Shown piece after piece: positions 43,054 through 51,032 of a stretch of 64,000 nt of DNA; position 1 is the stretch's first letter; each line of letters begins with the position of its first letter. This DNA comes from Lacticigenium naphthae DSM 19658 (GTDB lineage: Bacteria > Bacillota > Bacilli > Lactobacillales > Carnobacteriaceae_A). Below the pieces are notes generated by a model. That model was not told the DNA's origin, did no database searches, and saw nothing but the letters and a program-made list of their open reading frames with translations. A program made the position numbers and the translations under genes. The stretch covers positions 434,001 through 498,000 of the forward strand of contig NZ_AUEG01000001.1 of the NCBI RefSeq assembly GCF_000425865.1, in the 5' to 3' direction.

Positions 43054-43720
43054 TTGGAGCACCTCCTTTGAAAGCGCTGCTGCCTGAAAGGTTTTGAAGG
43101 AGAATCTTTCTATGGGTTTTGAATTCTTCTCCAATAAAGCCGAGGCGGAGAAGGAAGCACCTAAATGCGTACTTTTCATTATCGACTTCTTTCTCTTTTA
43201 CGGTGATTCTCTTTTGGGTTTTCGCCATCTCACAAAGCTTTGTAATGAACTGGGAGTAGGCTTTTATCTCATCTGGATTTGGCAGCTTAGAAAACCAAGG
43301 AAAGCTAATGCGTTCTTCGTCGGATTCAATGGGAAGGGTATCTACATTCAGAGCCTTCTTAATAAGGTTGCCTTTTGCATCTAGCATTTTGGCTAGCTTC
43401 TCCAGGTCTTCATCGGAGAGGGAGTCTTTTGGGATCTGGATGATGAGTCCCGTTTCCTCGGTATCCGCTTCAGCATGAGCTGGTTCATCCACCTCAGCTT
43501 CAAACCCAGCGCTTTGCAGCTTTTTCATCAGCGCATTGGTATCCTCCTGATCCACTTCGCTGTCAAAGGTTAGCTCACCGTCTTTTCCGATGTGGTAAGG
43601 TCCCACCTGGTATGCGCAGGATGGTACTCCCAGGTATTTTGAAGGAACCTCTGTGATTTCGCTGATGAGCTTCACCAGCTTTTTACGTTCGTTACCAGTT
43701 ACGTTATAATTGATTTTCAT
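43037..43720 (-). CDS. Phage protein of unknown function (often called virulence protein)
   Basis: A 227-aa protein. The N-terminus (MKINYNVTGNERKKLVKLIS, EITEVPSKYLGVPSCAYQVG, KDGELTFDSEVD) is typical of a protein that phage annotations label 'virulence-related', without support. A middle acidic part (LIIQIPKDSLSDEDLEKLAK) and a basic helical C-terminal domain (KLCEMAKTQKRITVKEKEVD) follow. AGGAGGTCAATACC precedes the ATG, and copy 3 of the 37-bp repeat lies upstream. Confidence 0.72.
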   Translation of the reverse strand: MKINYNVTGNERKKLVKLISEITEVPSKYLGVPSCAYQVGPYHIGKDGELTFDSEVDQEDTNALMKKLQSAGFEAEVDEPAHAEADTEETGLIIQIPKDSLSDEDLEKLAKMLDAKGNLIKKALNVDTLPIESDEERISFPWFSKLPNPDEIKAYSQFITKLCEMAKTQKRITVKEKEVDNEKYAFRCFLLRLGFIGEEFKTHRKILLQNLSGSSAFKGGAPSETDQ

Positions 43721-43746
43721 GGTATTGACCTCCTTGTTTTTTGCTT

Positions 43747-43783
43747 ACTACATATATCACTCTAAGTGATGTTAATAGCAAGT
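43747..43783 (-). promoter_or_regulatory. 37-bp promoter-like repeat, copy 3
   Basis: Same layout: ACTTGCTATTA, eight variable bases, TTAGAGTGATATATGTAGT on the minus strand, 26 bp before the ATG at 43720. Confidence 0.7.
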
Positions 43784-43802
43784 CTATCTTTCGATAGTTG
43801 TG

Positions 43803-45047
43803 TTATTTATTTTCAGGGAGGTCGCTGTACCGGTATTCTTTGCCATCACGCAGTAGATAGACATCATCTGAAGTCTGTGCTCCAGAAATGAACCTTTCGA
43901 CTATGACGTCACAGAACTTCTCATCAAGCTCAATGGTGTGACAGATTCGCTGGGTCTGATCGCAGGCAATAAGCGTACTACCAGAACCGCCAAATGGATC
44001 GAGGACGATGCAGTTGCTAAGACTTGAGTTGAGAATAGGATGGGCCACAAGAGCCACAGGCTTCATGGTTGGATGAGAGCCATTCTTCTTCGGCTTTTCA
44101 AATTCCCAAATGGTCGTTTGCTTTCTATCCGCGTACCAGTTATGCTTGCCTTTCTTCTTCCAGCCAAAGAGCACCGGTTCATGCTGCCACTGGTAAGGAG
44201 ACCTACCAAGGACCAGTGATTGCTTTTTCCAGATACAGGTGCCGGAGAGGTAGAAGCCTGCTTCAGCAAATGCCTTTCTAAAGTTCAATCCTTCCGTATC
44301 TGCATGGAAAACATAGATAGAGGAGTCCTGGGTCATGACAGCTTCCGTATTGGTAAAGGCAGCAAGGAGAAATTCATAGAAGGCAGAATCACCCATATTG
44401 TCGTTTTTGATTTTACCGGCAGACCCTTCATAGTTTACATTGTAAGGGGGATCTGTCACCACTAGGTTTGCCAGCTTTCCATCCATAAGCAGCGTGAAGG
44501 TTTCTGCCTTTGTAGAATCACCACAGACCAATCTATGGGGACCAAGCTTCCAGACGTCACCCAGTTTTGTCATGGCGGGTTTTTCCAGCTCTGCATCCAC
44601 ATCAAACTCATCATCGTGAATGCCTTCTTTCAGGGAATCTTTAAACAGGTCATCCAGCTCAGAAGGTTCAAAACCAGTAAGGGAGACATCAAAGTCAACA
44701 CCTTGCAGATCAGCAATGAGTAGGGCTAGCTTATCCTTGTCCCAGTCGCCAGAAACCTTGTTCATTGCGACGTTTAATGCTTTTTCCTGTTCGGTGTTCA
44801 GATCTACCACAACGCAGTCCGCTTCCTTTTGGCCTAGATGCTGAAGCACACTAAGCCTCTGATGACCTGAAATCACAGTGTTATCATTATTTGCATTAAC
44901 GACGATAAGCTCCACATATCCAAAGTTCTCAATGGAGGCTTTTAGCTTTTCAAACTCTGGATCTCCAGGCTTTAGTTCTTTTCTAGGATTGTAGGCTGCC
45001 GGATTCAGATCTGATAGTTTTATTTTTTGTATATTCATATCAAACAC
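43803..45047 (-). CDS. ParB-like nuclease fused to a DNA methyltransferase
   Basis: A 414-aa fusion. Residues 1-125 are ParB-like (IKLSDLNPAAYNPRKELKPG, VISGHQRLSVLQHLGQKEAD). From about residue 160 comes an N6/N4 DNA methyltransferase with catalytic DPPY in LVVTDPPYNVNYEGS and the SAM-binding FGGSGSTLIACDQ motif near residue 345; the order places it in the beta class. Such enzymes modify phage DNA and protect it from host restriction. The SAM synthetase gene lies just upstream, and an HNH gene sits between them. Confidence 0.9.
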   Translation of the reverse strand: MFDMNIQKIKLSDLNPAAYNPRKELKPGDPEFEKLKASIENFGYVELIVVNANNDNTVISGHQRLSVLQHLGQKEADCVVVDLNTEQEKALNVAMNKVSGDWDKDKLALLIADLQGVDFDVSLTGFEPSELDDLFKDSLKEGIHDDEFDVDAELEKPAMTKLGDVWKLGPHRLVCGDSTKAETFTLLMDGKLANLVVTDPPYNVNYEGSAGKIKNDNMGDSAFYEFLLAAFTNTEAVMTQDSSIYVFHADTEGLNFRKAFAEAGFYLSGTCIWKKQSLVLGRSPYQWQHEPVLFGWKKKGKHNWYADRKQTTIWEFEKPKKNGSHPTMKPVALVAHPILNSSLSNCIVLDPFGGSGSTLIACDQTQRICHTIELDEKFCDVIVERFISGAQTSDDVYLLRDGKEYRYSDLPENK

Positions 45048-45643
45048 ATCAACCTTTCTTTTATCAATAAGCGAGCTATTTGCCAGTCTCCGATAATTTC
45101 ATTCACTTTCTTACCCTCATGTTCAACAGTTCTATGACATGAGGAGCATAAGGTCACAAGATTATCGAGGTCTCTCGATCCATTAGCACTAACAGGAATA
45201 ATATGATGAACATTAAGATTCTTTTTAGTACCACATCGACGACAAACTTGGCCTTGTTTGATTGCGGCACTCAATTTATTCCACTCATAATCATATGGAC
45301 CATAGGTGCGCTTTTTTATTGCATTATTACGCAGAACATGAATCATTCGTTCACGCTGTTCATCACTATATTCATTCCATCTCAGAGAGGTGGCTTCTCC
45401 AATCTTCTTCTTAGTTTCTTTTGAGTGATAGTCAGAGCCTAATCTTTTCTTTCGAGCTTTCAACCCTTCACTCACTTTTTTTCTGAAATGAGGGTCTTTA
45501 TTTTTCTCAACTATATCTTTACGTGTTTTTTGCCAGATATTCTGACGAGCAACTGAACAAAAGAAGTGTGATGGAATTTTATGTGCAGCATATCTTCTTG
45601 AATTTTCCTGCCCACATGTTTCGCAAACATAATGAATCTTCAT
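45035..45643 (-). CDS. HNH endonuclease with NUMOD3-like region (homing-type)
   Basis: A 202-aa protein. A CxxC motif near the start (YVCETCGQE) and basic helices with repeated FRKKVSEGLKARKKR and ETKKKIGEATSLRW, resembling NUMOD3 DNA-binding repeats, precede an HNH domain from about residue 130 (CRRCGTKKNLNVHHIIPVSA, LVTLCSSCHRTVEHEG). This is the build of free-standing homing endonucleases. It overlaps both neighbours (MetK stop by 4 bp, ParB-methylase start by 13 bp), so it is inserted into a formerly compact pair without breaking them. Confidence 0.85.
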   Translation of the reverse strand: MKIHYVCETCGQENSRRYAAHKIPSHFFCSVARQNIWQKTRKDIVEKNKDPHFRKKVSEGLKARKKRLGSDYHSKETKKKIGEATSLRWNEYSDEQRERMIHVLRNNAIKKRTYGPYDYEWNKLSAAIKQGQVCRRCGTKKNLNVHHIIPVSANGSRDLDNLVTLCSSCHRTVEHEGKKVNEIIGDWQIARLLIKERLMCLI

Positions 45644-46821
45644 ATCTCTTCACGCTCTACATTGAATTTCTCCGCCACCTTTCTTAAATTTAAATTGAAA
45701 TCCACGTTCTCCCAAGGGAAGAGTGAGGAGTTGAAATGTCCGTAGGTTGCTGTATCAGAGTAGATTGCATTTCGAAGGCGCAGCTTTTCAATGATGGCCG
45801 CTGGTTTCAAGTTAAAGATTTCTTTTACCAGTTCACTTAAATCTTCGTCACTGATTTTCCCTGTACCAAAGGCTGTTACATTTACTGACACTGGATTTGC
45901 TTTTCCGATGGCATAAGAAATAGCGACCTCACATTTTTCAGCAAGCCCGCTCCAAACAATATTCTTAGAAATGTACCTGGCCATATAAGCGCCGCTTCTA
46001 TCAACCTTAGTTGGGTCCTTTCCGCAAAGAGCTCCACCACCGTGAGAAGCTAGACCACCATAGGTGTCCACCATGATCTTTCTTCCAGTAAGTCCCGTAT
46101 CAGCAGCAGGACCACCTTCAACAAACCTGCCTGAAGGATTGATGAGAATTTCGGTTTCATCATCTAAGGGGAAATCCTCAAAGCACTGCCAGAGTACATT
46201 ATTTAAGATATCTGATTCTAATCTCTTTTGAGTTTTGTCCTTATGGTGCTGAACAGAAACTACCACGGTCTTTACGCGGATTGGTTTATCCCCATCGTAT
46301 TCAACGGTCACTTGTGCTTTGCCATCGGGCAGGATGTCCTTGATGATTTTTCCTTTTCTACATTCATCAATACGCTTGACGATTCTATGAGAGAGAAGTA
46401 AAGGTAGAGGAAGCAGTTCACGGGTTTCGTTGGTAGCATATCCATAAACAGTGCCTTGATCGCCAGCACCGATGGAACCGTACGGATCAATGATTCCATT
46501 TCTTGCTTCAAGTGCTGTATCTACGCCAGCAGCAATATCTACACTTTGATGATGTACAAACACAAAAACTGTAAATTTCCAAGGACTATATCCCACCTCA
46601 CGAAGTACATTTTTAACGATAAGTCGGATGTTAATTTTTTCGCTGCAGGTGATCTCGCCCGCCACGATGATTATTCCTTTAGTAGCCATGACCTCACAGG
46701 CCACACGTGAAGCTTTGTCTTTTCGAAGGCAAGCATCCAAAATGCTGTCAGCGATTAAATCAGAAAGCTTATCAGGATGTCCCTTGCAGACACTTTCTGC
46801 AGTTCTATAGTTTTTACTCAT
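45640..46821 (-). CDS. metK: Phage S-adenosylmethionine synthetase
   Basis: A 393-aa MetK, making SAM from ATP and methionine. Key motifs: CKGHPDKLSDLIADSILDAC at residue 12 (the usual Glu of the SEGHPDK signature is Lys13 here), IGAGDQGTVYGYATNE (ATP site), GLTGRKIMVDTYGG and GGGALCGKDPTKVDRSGAYM (phosphate loop). Length and domain order are normal, so it is likely active, but the Lys13 change is worth testing. I start at 46821, eight bases after GGGAG. Beside the DNA methylase, it could raise SAM during infection. Confidence 0.92.
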   Translation of the reverse strand: MSKNYRTAESVCKGHPDKLSDLIADSILDACLRKDKASRVACEVMATKGIIIVAGEITCSEKINIRLIVKNVLREVGYSPWKFTVFVFVHHQSVDIAAGVDTALEARNGIIDPYGSIGAGDQGTVYGYATNETRELLPLPLLLSHRIVKRIDECRKGKIIKDILPDGKAQVTVEYDGDKPIRVKTVVVSVQHHKDKTQKRLESDILNNVLWQCFEDFPLDDETEILINPSGRFVEGGPAADTGLTGRKIMVDTYGGLASHGGGALCGKDPTKVDRSGAYMARYISKNIVWSGLAEKCEVAISYAIGKANPVSVNVTAFGTGKISDEDLSELVKEIFNLKPAAIIEKLRLRNAIYSDTATYGHFNSSLFPWENVDFNLNLRKVAEKFNVEREEI

Positions 46822-46842
46822 ATCATTATCTCCCATCTGTTT

Positions 46843-47394
46843 TTATTTGCCCCTACGAGCAGAAAGAAGTCTTTCCATCACATCATCCTGCGGATTTGCT
46901 CCTTTGTAATCGCCGGTACAGTTTTCTTTTACGATCTGGAATATTTCAAACCATAGACGATTGGTTTGGTTCATGTAGTTCTGGCCCATGGATACATAAG
47001 GACTTTGAATGGCATTTCCTGTGGTGGGGTGCTTAGCAAGAAAACCATATTCAGTAATGGCTTCTTCACACTGAATCCACCTGGCAACACTCATGGCGTA
47101 CCTTTCAAGGAGCTGGGGAGAAACCAGAGTAGCGCATCCACGCTGATCCAGCCATTGCCATGTGGCTTTGTAGATTTCACCTGCCACCAGAGCCTTGCCA
47201 TCTTTTTGTATGGCTTCAAGCATCTTATTGGGTTCAGGCATTTCTTGTCCCTCAAGGTCTGCAGTGTCGGAAAACTCCATCACCGTCAGTTTCCTGCCAC
47301 TGAGATTGCCTTCGGCTATTTTGTCAGCCAGAGGTTTCTTTTTTGCCCCTGCACCAACACGAGCGCCGCCTCTGTTCGTACCGTCTTTTGCCAA
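46843..47394 (-). CDS. Phage terminase, small subunit (P27 family)
   Basis: A 183-aa DNA-recognition subunit of the packaging enzyme: MAKDGTNRGGARVGAGAKKK, DKIAEGNLSGRKLTVMEF, KATWQWLDQRGCATLVSPQL, the P27-family pattern with a basic N-terminus. The HNH gene and a probable cos region lie directly upstream. The large subunit is unusually far away (about 5 kb), separated by MetK and methylase genes. GGAGGTG precedes the ATG. Confidence 0.9.
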   Translation of the reverse strand: MAKDGTNRGGARVGAGAKKKPLADKIAEGNLSGRKLTVMEFSDTADLEGQEMPEPNKMLEAIQKDGKALVAGEIYKATWQWLDQRGCATLVSPQLLERYAMSVARWIQCEEAITEYGFLAKHPTTGNAIQSPYVSMGQNYMNQTNRLWFEIFQIVKENCTGDYKGANPQDDVMERLLSARRGK

Positions 47395-47399
47395 TGATC

Positions 47400-47498
47400 A
47401 CACCTCCTTTACAAAATGGGGCCTATACCCCCGTTTGAATCTGCGTTTTTTAACACGACACCCCAGCCCGCTGTCCGGATTGTAAGCCTGTAGGGATT
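47400..47498. other. Candidate cos region between HNH and small terminase
   Basis: A GC-rich non-coding stretch with GGGGCCTATACCCCC and CAGCCCGCTGTCCGG. In HNH-containing siphophages the cos site lies between the HNH gene and terS. Position is the main evidence; the cut cannot be fixed by eye. Confidence 0.4.
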
Positions 47499-47858
47499 TT
47501 ACCTCCCCCAACGGTCACCACTCTCGGCAGTTATCTTAGAGTGACATGACTTACAAAGGGCCATCAGGTTACTCGTTTCATTGCCACCGCCTTTGGAGAG
47601 AGGGAGGAGGTGGTGTACTTCTTCAGCAGCTTTAATCTTTCCGTTCCTATCACACTCCTGGCAAAGAGGGTGGGTTTTGATGTAGCGATCTCTGATGCGC
47701 TTCCAGGACCTACCGTAGCGCTTATTGGACTCTGGGTTACGCTGGTACTGGTTGTAGCGTTTGGCGACCACCTTCTTATGCTCAGCGCAGTATTGATCGC
47801 TATCAGCAAGAAGACCGCAGCCTGAATAAGCACAAGGACGCTTGGGTTTGTATGGCAT
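47499..47858 (-). CDS. Packaging-associated HNH endonuclease
   Basis: A 119-aa HNH nuclease: KPKRPCAYSGCGLLADSDQY (zinc pair), RSWKRIRDRYIKTHPLCQEC, the core EEVHHLLPLSKGGGNETSNL and LCKSCHSKITAESGDRWG. HNH proteins of this kind, encoded next to the terminase genes, help cut DNA at cos sites in HK97-like phages. It is the first late gene, with AGGAGGTGAACC before the ATG and a probable late promoter at 47937-47988. Confidence 0.9.
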   Translation of the reverse strand: MPYKPKRPCAYSGCGLLADSDQYCAEHKKVVAKRYNQYQRNPESNKRYGRSWKRIRDRYIKTHPLCQECDRNGKIKAAEEVHHLLPLSKGGGNETSNLMALCKSCHSKITAESGDRWGR

Positions 47859-47880
47859 CGGTTCACCTCCTTTTGGGCAT

Positions 47881-47916
47881 AAGAAAAGCCCTCGTGGGGT
47901 GTTCCCATGAAGGCTT
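47881..47916 (-). terminator. Terminator-like hairpin at the early/late boundary
   Basis: AAGCCTTC-A-TGGG pairs with CCC-C-ACGAGGGCTT (one mismatch, one G-U) and is followed by TTTCTT on the minus strand. It ends early transcripts or, if the promoter at 47937 is used, forms an attenuator in the late leader. Confidence 0.65.
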
Positions 47917-47936
47917 GTTTACATTATTATCTCTCA

Positions 47937-47988
47937 ATTATAGCGTACTAAAAAAAACAACTGCACTCAAGTGGACTTATGTGGACTT
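47937..47988 (-). promoter_or_regulatory. Probable late promoter with activator direct repeat
   Basis: On the minus strand TATAAT (47937-47942) has no -35 match at 17 bp. Centred about 40 bp upstream are two AAGTCCAC octamers 10 bp apart (47971-47988), the form of an activator site. The DUF1492 regulator encoded 0.6 kb upstream is the natural candidate (inference). Confidence 0.6.
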
Positions 47989-47990
47989 TA

Positions 47991-48629
47991 CTATCCTCTT
48001 TTAAGTTTTCTGCTTTTAAGCACCGCGTTGATACCAGGGATTAGCTTGGGCACATTCTTATTGATGTTATCTGTTGTAATTCTGATCATCTCCCAACCTT
48101 CACCGAGTTTGTTGATGATGACCTCATCTCGGATGCTCTCATATTTTTGTCTGTCTTTCCCATGATAAATCTTGCCATCAATCTCAAGGGCAACTTTCAT
48201 CTCAGGCAAAATGAAGTCAACAGAGTAGTCGAAGATTTTCACCTGGTGGAACGCTTTAACGTTACGTCGGATAAGTTCAAGTGCCACCATTATTTCTTCA
48301 GTACTCTGATACCACCCAGTCCTGCTCAAGCTCTCTTCTACAAGACGGATGGCATCCTTGTAGTGTTCAATGCCAGTGATTTTTGAGATCCTTTTTATGG
48401 CGTTTTGTAGCTTCATCTGTTTCTTATCCGTACTGATCACTTCCCCTTCTTCTCGCGCCTGCCGAACCAGTTCAGCCCTGCAGTCCTTGCAGGTATATTT
48501 AGTACCACGAGTGTATGTCCAACTATAAACAGGTGTATCGCAGATATGGCAAGGTGGATAATAACAATTGGAATCTCTACCATCCTTACCAATGGTTATT
48601 CCGTCTTCTATTGCTTCATGCCATCCCAT
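47991..48629 (-). CDS. DUF559-type endonuclease-like protein
   Basis: A 212-aa protein. An N-terminal zinc knuckle pair (CHICDTP, CKDC) is followed by a helical part and, from about residue 135, a PD-(D/E)XK core: VDFILPEMKVALEIDGKIYH, then DEVIINKLGEGWEMIRITTD. This is the DUF559/Vsr-like nuclease fold. It may be a repair or exclusion nuclease of the phage. It lies at the end of the early operon and overlaps the DUF1492 gene by 14 bp. Confidence 0.8.
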   Translation of the reverse strand: MGWHEAIEDGITIGKDGRDSNCYYPPCHICDTPVYSWTYTRGTKYTCKDCRAELVRQAREEGEVISTDKKQMKLQNAIKRISKITGIEHYKDAIRLVEESLSRTGWYQSTEEIMVALELIRRNVKAFHQVKIFDYSVDFILPEMKVALEIDGKIYHGKDRQKYESIRDEVIINKLGEGWEMIRITTDNINKNVPKLIPGINAVLKSRKLKRG

Positions 48630-49053
48630 TCTTATTCTCCCTCCCAGCTAATACAGCATCTACAGCCCTAAGCGCTTTACGATGAAGCTTCAGCACCCAG
48701 CTTACAGAATAATCAAGGTCGTAAGCAATATCTTCCCAAGGCTGATATGACAGGTAGCGTTTCTCTAGAATCAGCCTGTATTCAATGTTGTTGACACCTT
48801 GGATGATCTCAATAATGTTAATCTTGCACTTCAGAAGTTTGGCAAGATCATCGTTCAAATTGTTTTTAATATCTATAATCTTACAGACAGCATCTGCCAT
48901 ATGAGATACTGATTTGCTGGGGTTATTAGGCATTCCATTTATGGCCGAAGTGCAGTTCATAGCCATATTCTCCAGGGATGCCACTTGCTCAAGCTTACTG
49001 TTTATTCTTTGATCCAATCGATAGGCTTTACTGAGATATTCTTTAGCATTCAT
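48616..49053 (-). CDS. DUF1492 protein, sigma-region-4-like late regulator
   Basis: A 145-aa DUF1492 protein: AKEYLSKAYRLDQRINSKLE, then IEYRLILEKRYLSYQPWEDI and AYDLDYSVSWVLKLHRKALR, a sigma-70 region-4-like HTH. Relatives (ArpU/RinA type) switch on late genes in Bacillota phages. Its place as a late gene of the early operon and the direct repeats ahead of the late promoter fit that role. AGGAGGTCAAAC precedes the ATG. Confidence 0.82.
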   Translation of the reverse strand: MNAKEYLSKAYRLDQRINSKLEQVASLENMAMNCTSAINGMPNNPSKSVSHMADAVCKIIDIKNNLNDDLAKLLKCKINIIEIIQGVNNIEYRLILEKRYLSYQPWEDIAYDLDYSVSWVLKLHRKALRAVDAVLAGRENKNGMA

Positions 49054-49271
49054 TGTTTGACCTCCTCTCTCAGTTTTCGGAGAAGTATCTCCGGTTCTAC
49101 CGCTGTAAGTTCTCTAAACCAATCAGAGCGTAAAAACCTCTCTACTTCAGCTTTTGTGAGTTTTGCAAATTCATGGCGAGGATGCTTCATCAGCTTCTTT
49201 AGTGCATCCCTATAGTCCTTGACGGCTAGTAAAACTATGGCATTGGCTAAATCTTCATAAGGATCACTCAT
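49050..49271 (-). CDS. Small phage protein of unknown function
   Basis: A 73-aa helical protein: SDPYEDLANAIVLLAVKDYR, then AKLTKAEVERFLRSDWFREL. It has 4-bp overlaps with both SNF2 upstream and the DUF1492 gene downstream. Such proteins often lie between SNF2 and DUF1492 genes. It could be a small HTH-type accessory; no name can be given. Confidence 0.7.
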   Translation of the reverse strand: MSDPYEDLANAIVLLAVKDYRDALKKLMKHPRHEFAKLTKAEVERFLRSDWFRELTAVEPEILLRKLREEVKQ

Positions 49272-50620
49272 CGCTTCACCTCCAATTTAGCTTTTACAGA
49301 ATCGATTAAAGATGCTTGTGTTTTTTCTTTTTTTGTAAGTGCTGTCATCACATCTTCATCTATGGTGTCCTTGGTAATGATGTGGTGAATGACAACCGTA
49401 TCCTTTTGCCCTTGTCTGTAGAGGCGAGCATTGGTTTGCTGATAGAGTTCCAATGACCAGGTGAGTCCAAACCAAATAAGTGTGGAACCACCACTTTGAA
49501 GGTTAAGTCCATGTCCAGCACTTGCAGGGTGGATCACCGCTACAGGAATTTCACCTTCATTCCACTCTTCAATATCCTTTGATGACTTTAGCTGCCTTAC
49601 TGGAAATCTCTTCTGAATACGTTCCAGATCATGTTTGTACCAATAGGCTACAAGGACCGGTTTTCCGTTGGCCCCTTCAATTAAATCTTCAAGGGCATCA
49701 AGTTTTCTATCGTGAATAACATGCGCTTTATTTTCATCATCATAGACAGCACCGTTTGCCATCTGAAGGAGTTTTCCTGAAAGTACTGCAGCATTTACTG
49801 CATCGATTTCTTCTGCTCCCAAACTTGCTACCATATCATCTCTAAATCCAGAATAAATGGCCCGCTCTTTTTCATTTAAATACACAGGCACTGTGTTTAT
49901 TACGCATTCAGGCATTTTTAGATAATCAATGGACTTCATAGAAATGGTGATATCGGATATCTGACTATAGATCTTTTCTTCAGCTCCTGACTGCAATTTA
50001 TATGAAAAGATGATCTGACCATTGCGTTTATCCGGTGTGAAGTAGGTATTACGGTAGTGGGTTATGTACCTACCAAGCCTCTGACCCAGATCCAGAATAC
50101 GAAACTCGGCCCAGAGGTCCATAAGCCCATTACTTGAAGGTGTACCAGTCAGACCAACAACTCTTTTCACTGTTGGCCTAACTTTTAGAAGGCTTTTAAA
50201 GCGCTTTGCGCTGTATGATTTGAATGATGACAATTCATCAATAACCACCATATCAAAGTCAAAGGGGATGCCACTTCTATTTACAAGCCAGTCGACATTT
50301 TCACGATTGATGATATAAAGTGTGGCTCTTTTCATGAGGGCATCTTTTCTCTCTTTGTCAGTTCCAACGGCTAACGAATAGGATAAGCCTTGTAGATGAT
50401 CCCATTTATTAATTTCAGAAGGCCACGTATCCCTTGCCACTCTTAATGGAGCAATGATTAATACTTTTCTGATCTCAAACCGATCAAGGCATAAATCAAA
50501 TATCGCTGATAAGCTTATTACACTCTTCCCAAGACCCATTTCAAGTAAAACTGCAGATACTGGATTGGATATTATAAAATCCGTTGCATAGCTTTGATAC
50601 TCATGAGGATTGTATTTCAT
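49268..50620 (-). CDS. SNF2-family DEAD/DEAH helicase
   Basis: A 450-aa superfamily-2 helicase of the compact phage SNF2 type. MKYNPHEYQSYATDFIISNP (Q motif), LLEMGLGKSVISLSAIFDL (motif I), MVVIDELSSFKSYSAKRFKS (II), GLTGTPSSNG (III), and late NARLYRQGQKDTVVIHHIIT (VI). It probably works in phage replication with the VRR-NUC and VapE proteins encoded upstream. I start at 50620 after GGAGAGGTG; it overlaps the VRR-NUC gene by 20 bp. Confidence 0.93.
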   Translation of the reverse strand: MKYNPHEYQSYATDFIISNPVSAVLLEMGLGKSVISLSAIFDLCLDRFEIRKVLIIAPLRVARDTWPSEINKWDHLQGLSYSLAVGTDKERKDALMKRATLYIINRENVDWLVNRSGIPFDFDMVVIDELSSFKSYSAKRFKSLLKVRPTVKRVVGLTGTPSSNGLMDLWAEFRILDLGQRLGRYITHYRNTYFTPDKRNGQIIFSYKLQSGAEEKIYSQISDITISMKSIDYLKMPECVINTVPVYLNEKERAIYSGFRDDMVASLGAEEIDAVNAAVLSGKLLQMANGAVYDDENKAHVIHDRKLDALEDLIEGANGKPVLVAYWYKHDLERIQKRFPVRQLKSSKDIEEWNEGEIPVAVIHPASAGHGLNLQSGGSTLIWFGLTWSLELYQQTNARLYRQGQKDTVVIHHIITKDTIDEDVMTALTKKEKTQASLIDSVKAKLEVKR

Positions 50621-50882
50621 CAAGCACCTCTCCAATCTGTTCTACCCTATCAATGCAGTAGACCAAAAAACCTAACGCTTCCAGTTGCCTTTTTCGTCTT
50701 ACCTGCAGAGGCCGCATCTTTTTACCTGGTGCTTTTAATTCAACAAAGGCCATTCTTGCCATGGGAAGAAGTACAATCCTATCTGGCACACCATCAAACC
50801 CTGGACTTACAAACTTTGGTGCGATGCCTCCCCTCTCTTTCACTGCTCTTACCAGTTTTTGCTCTATATATTTTTCAGTCAC
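50601..50882 (-). CDS. VRR-NUC domain nuclease
   Basis: A 93-aa single-domain VRR-NUC protein (PD-(D/E)XK): TEKYIEQKLVRAVKERGG, KFVSPGFDGVPDRIVLLPMA, FVELKAPGKKMRPLQVRRKR with the active-site Asp, Glu and Lys. It likely cuts branched DNA as in other phages. Start GTG at 50882, seven bases after GGGAGG; an earlier ATG inside that site is unlikely. It lies downstream of VapE across a structured 150-bp spacer. Confidence 0.9.
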   Translation of the reverse strand: MTEKYIEQKLVRAVKERGGIAPKFVSPGFDGVPDRIVLLPMARMAFVELKAPGKKMRPLQVRRKRQLEALGFLVYCIDRVEQIGEVLDEIQSS

Positions 50883-50917
50883 TTGTTTACCTCCCATCTG
50901 ACACAAGAACACAAAAT

Positions 50918-51018
50918 CACAAGCGTTTCCCTATATTTACTAACGCCCGTATACGTGCACAGGTATTCACTATCTACTTATAAGAAAAAGCATTTTTAAT
51001 ATAAGGGAAAAACTTGTG
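50918..51018. other. Long inverted repeat with AACAC iteration (candidate origin)
   Basis: CACAAGCGTTTCCCTATATTT (split arms near 50918-50938) recurs in inverted form at 50998-51018 with a few mismatches. Next to the right arm the minus strand has AACACAACACAACACAAG, a 5-bp iteration. It lies between replication genes and does not code. Confidence 0.5.
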
Positions 51019-51032
51019 TTGTGTTGTGTTCC

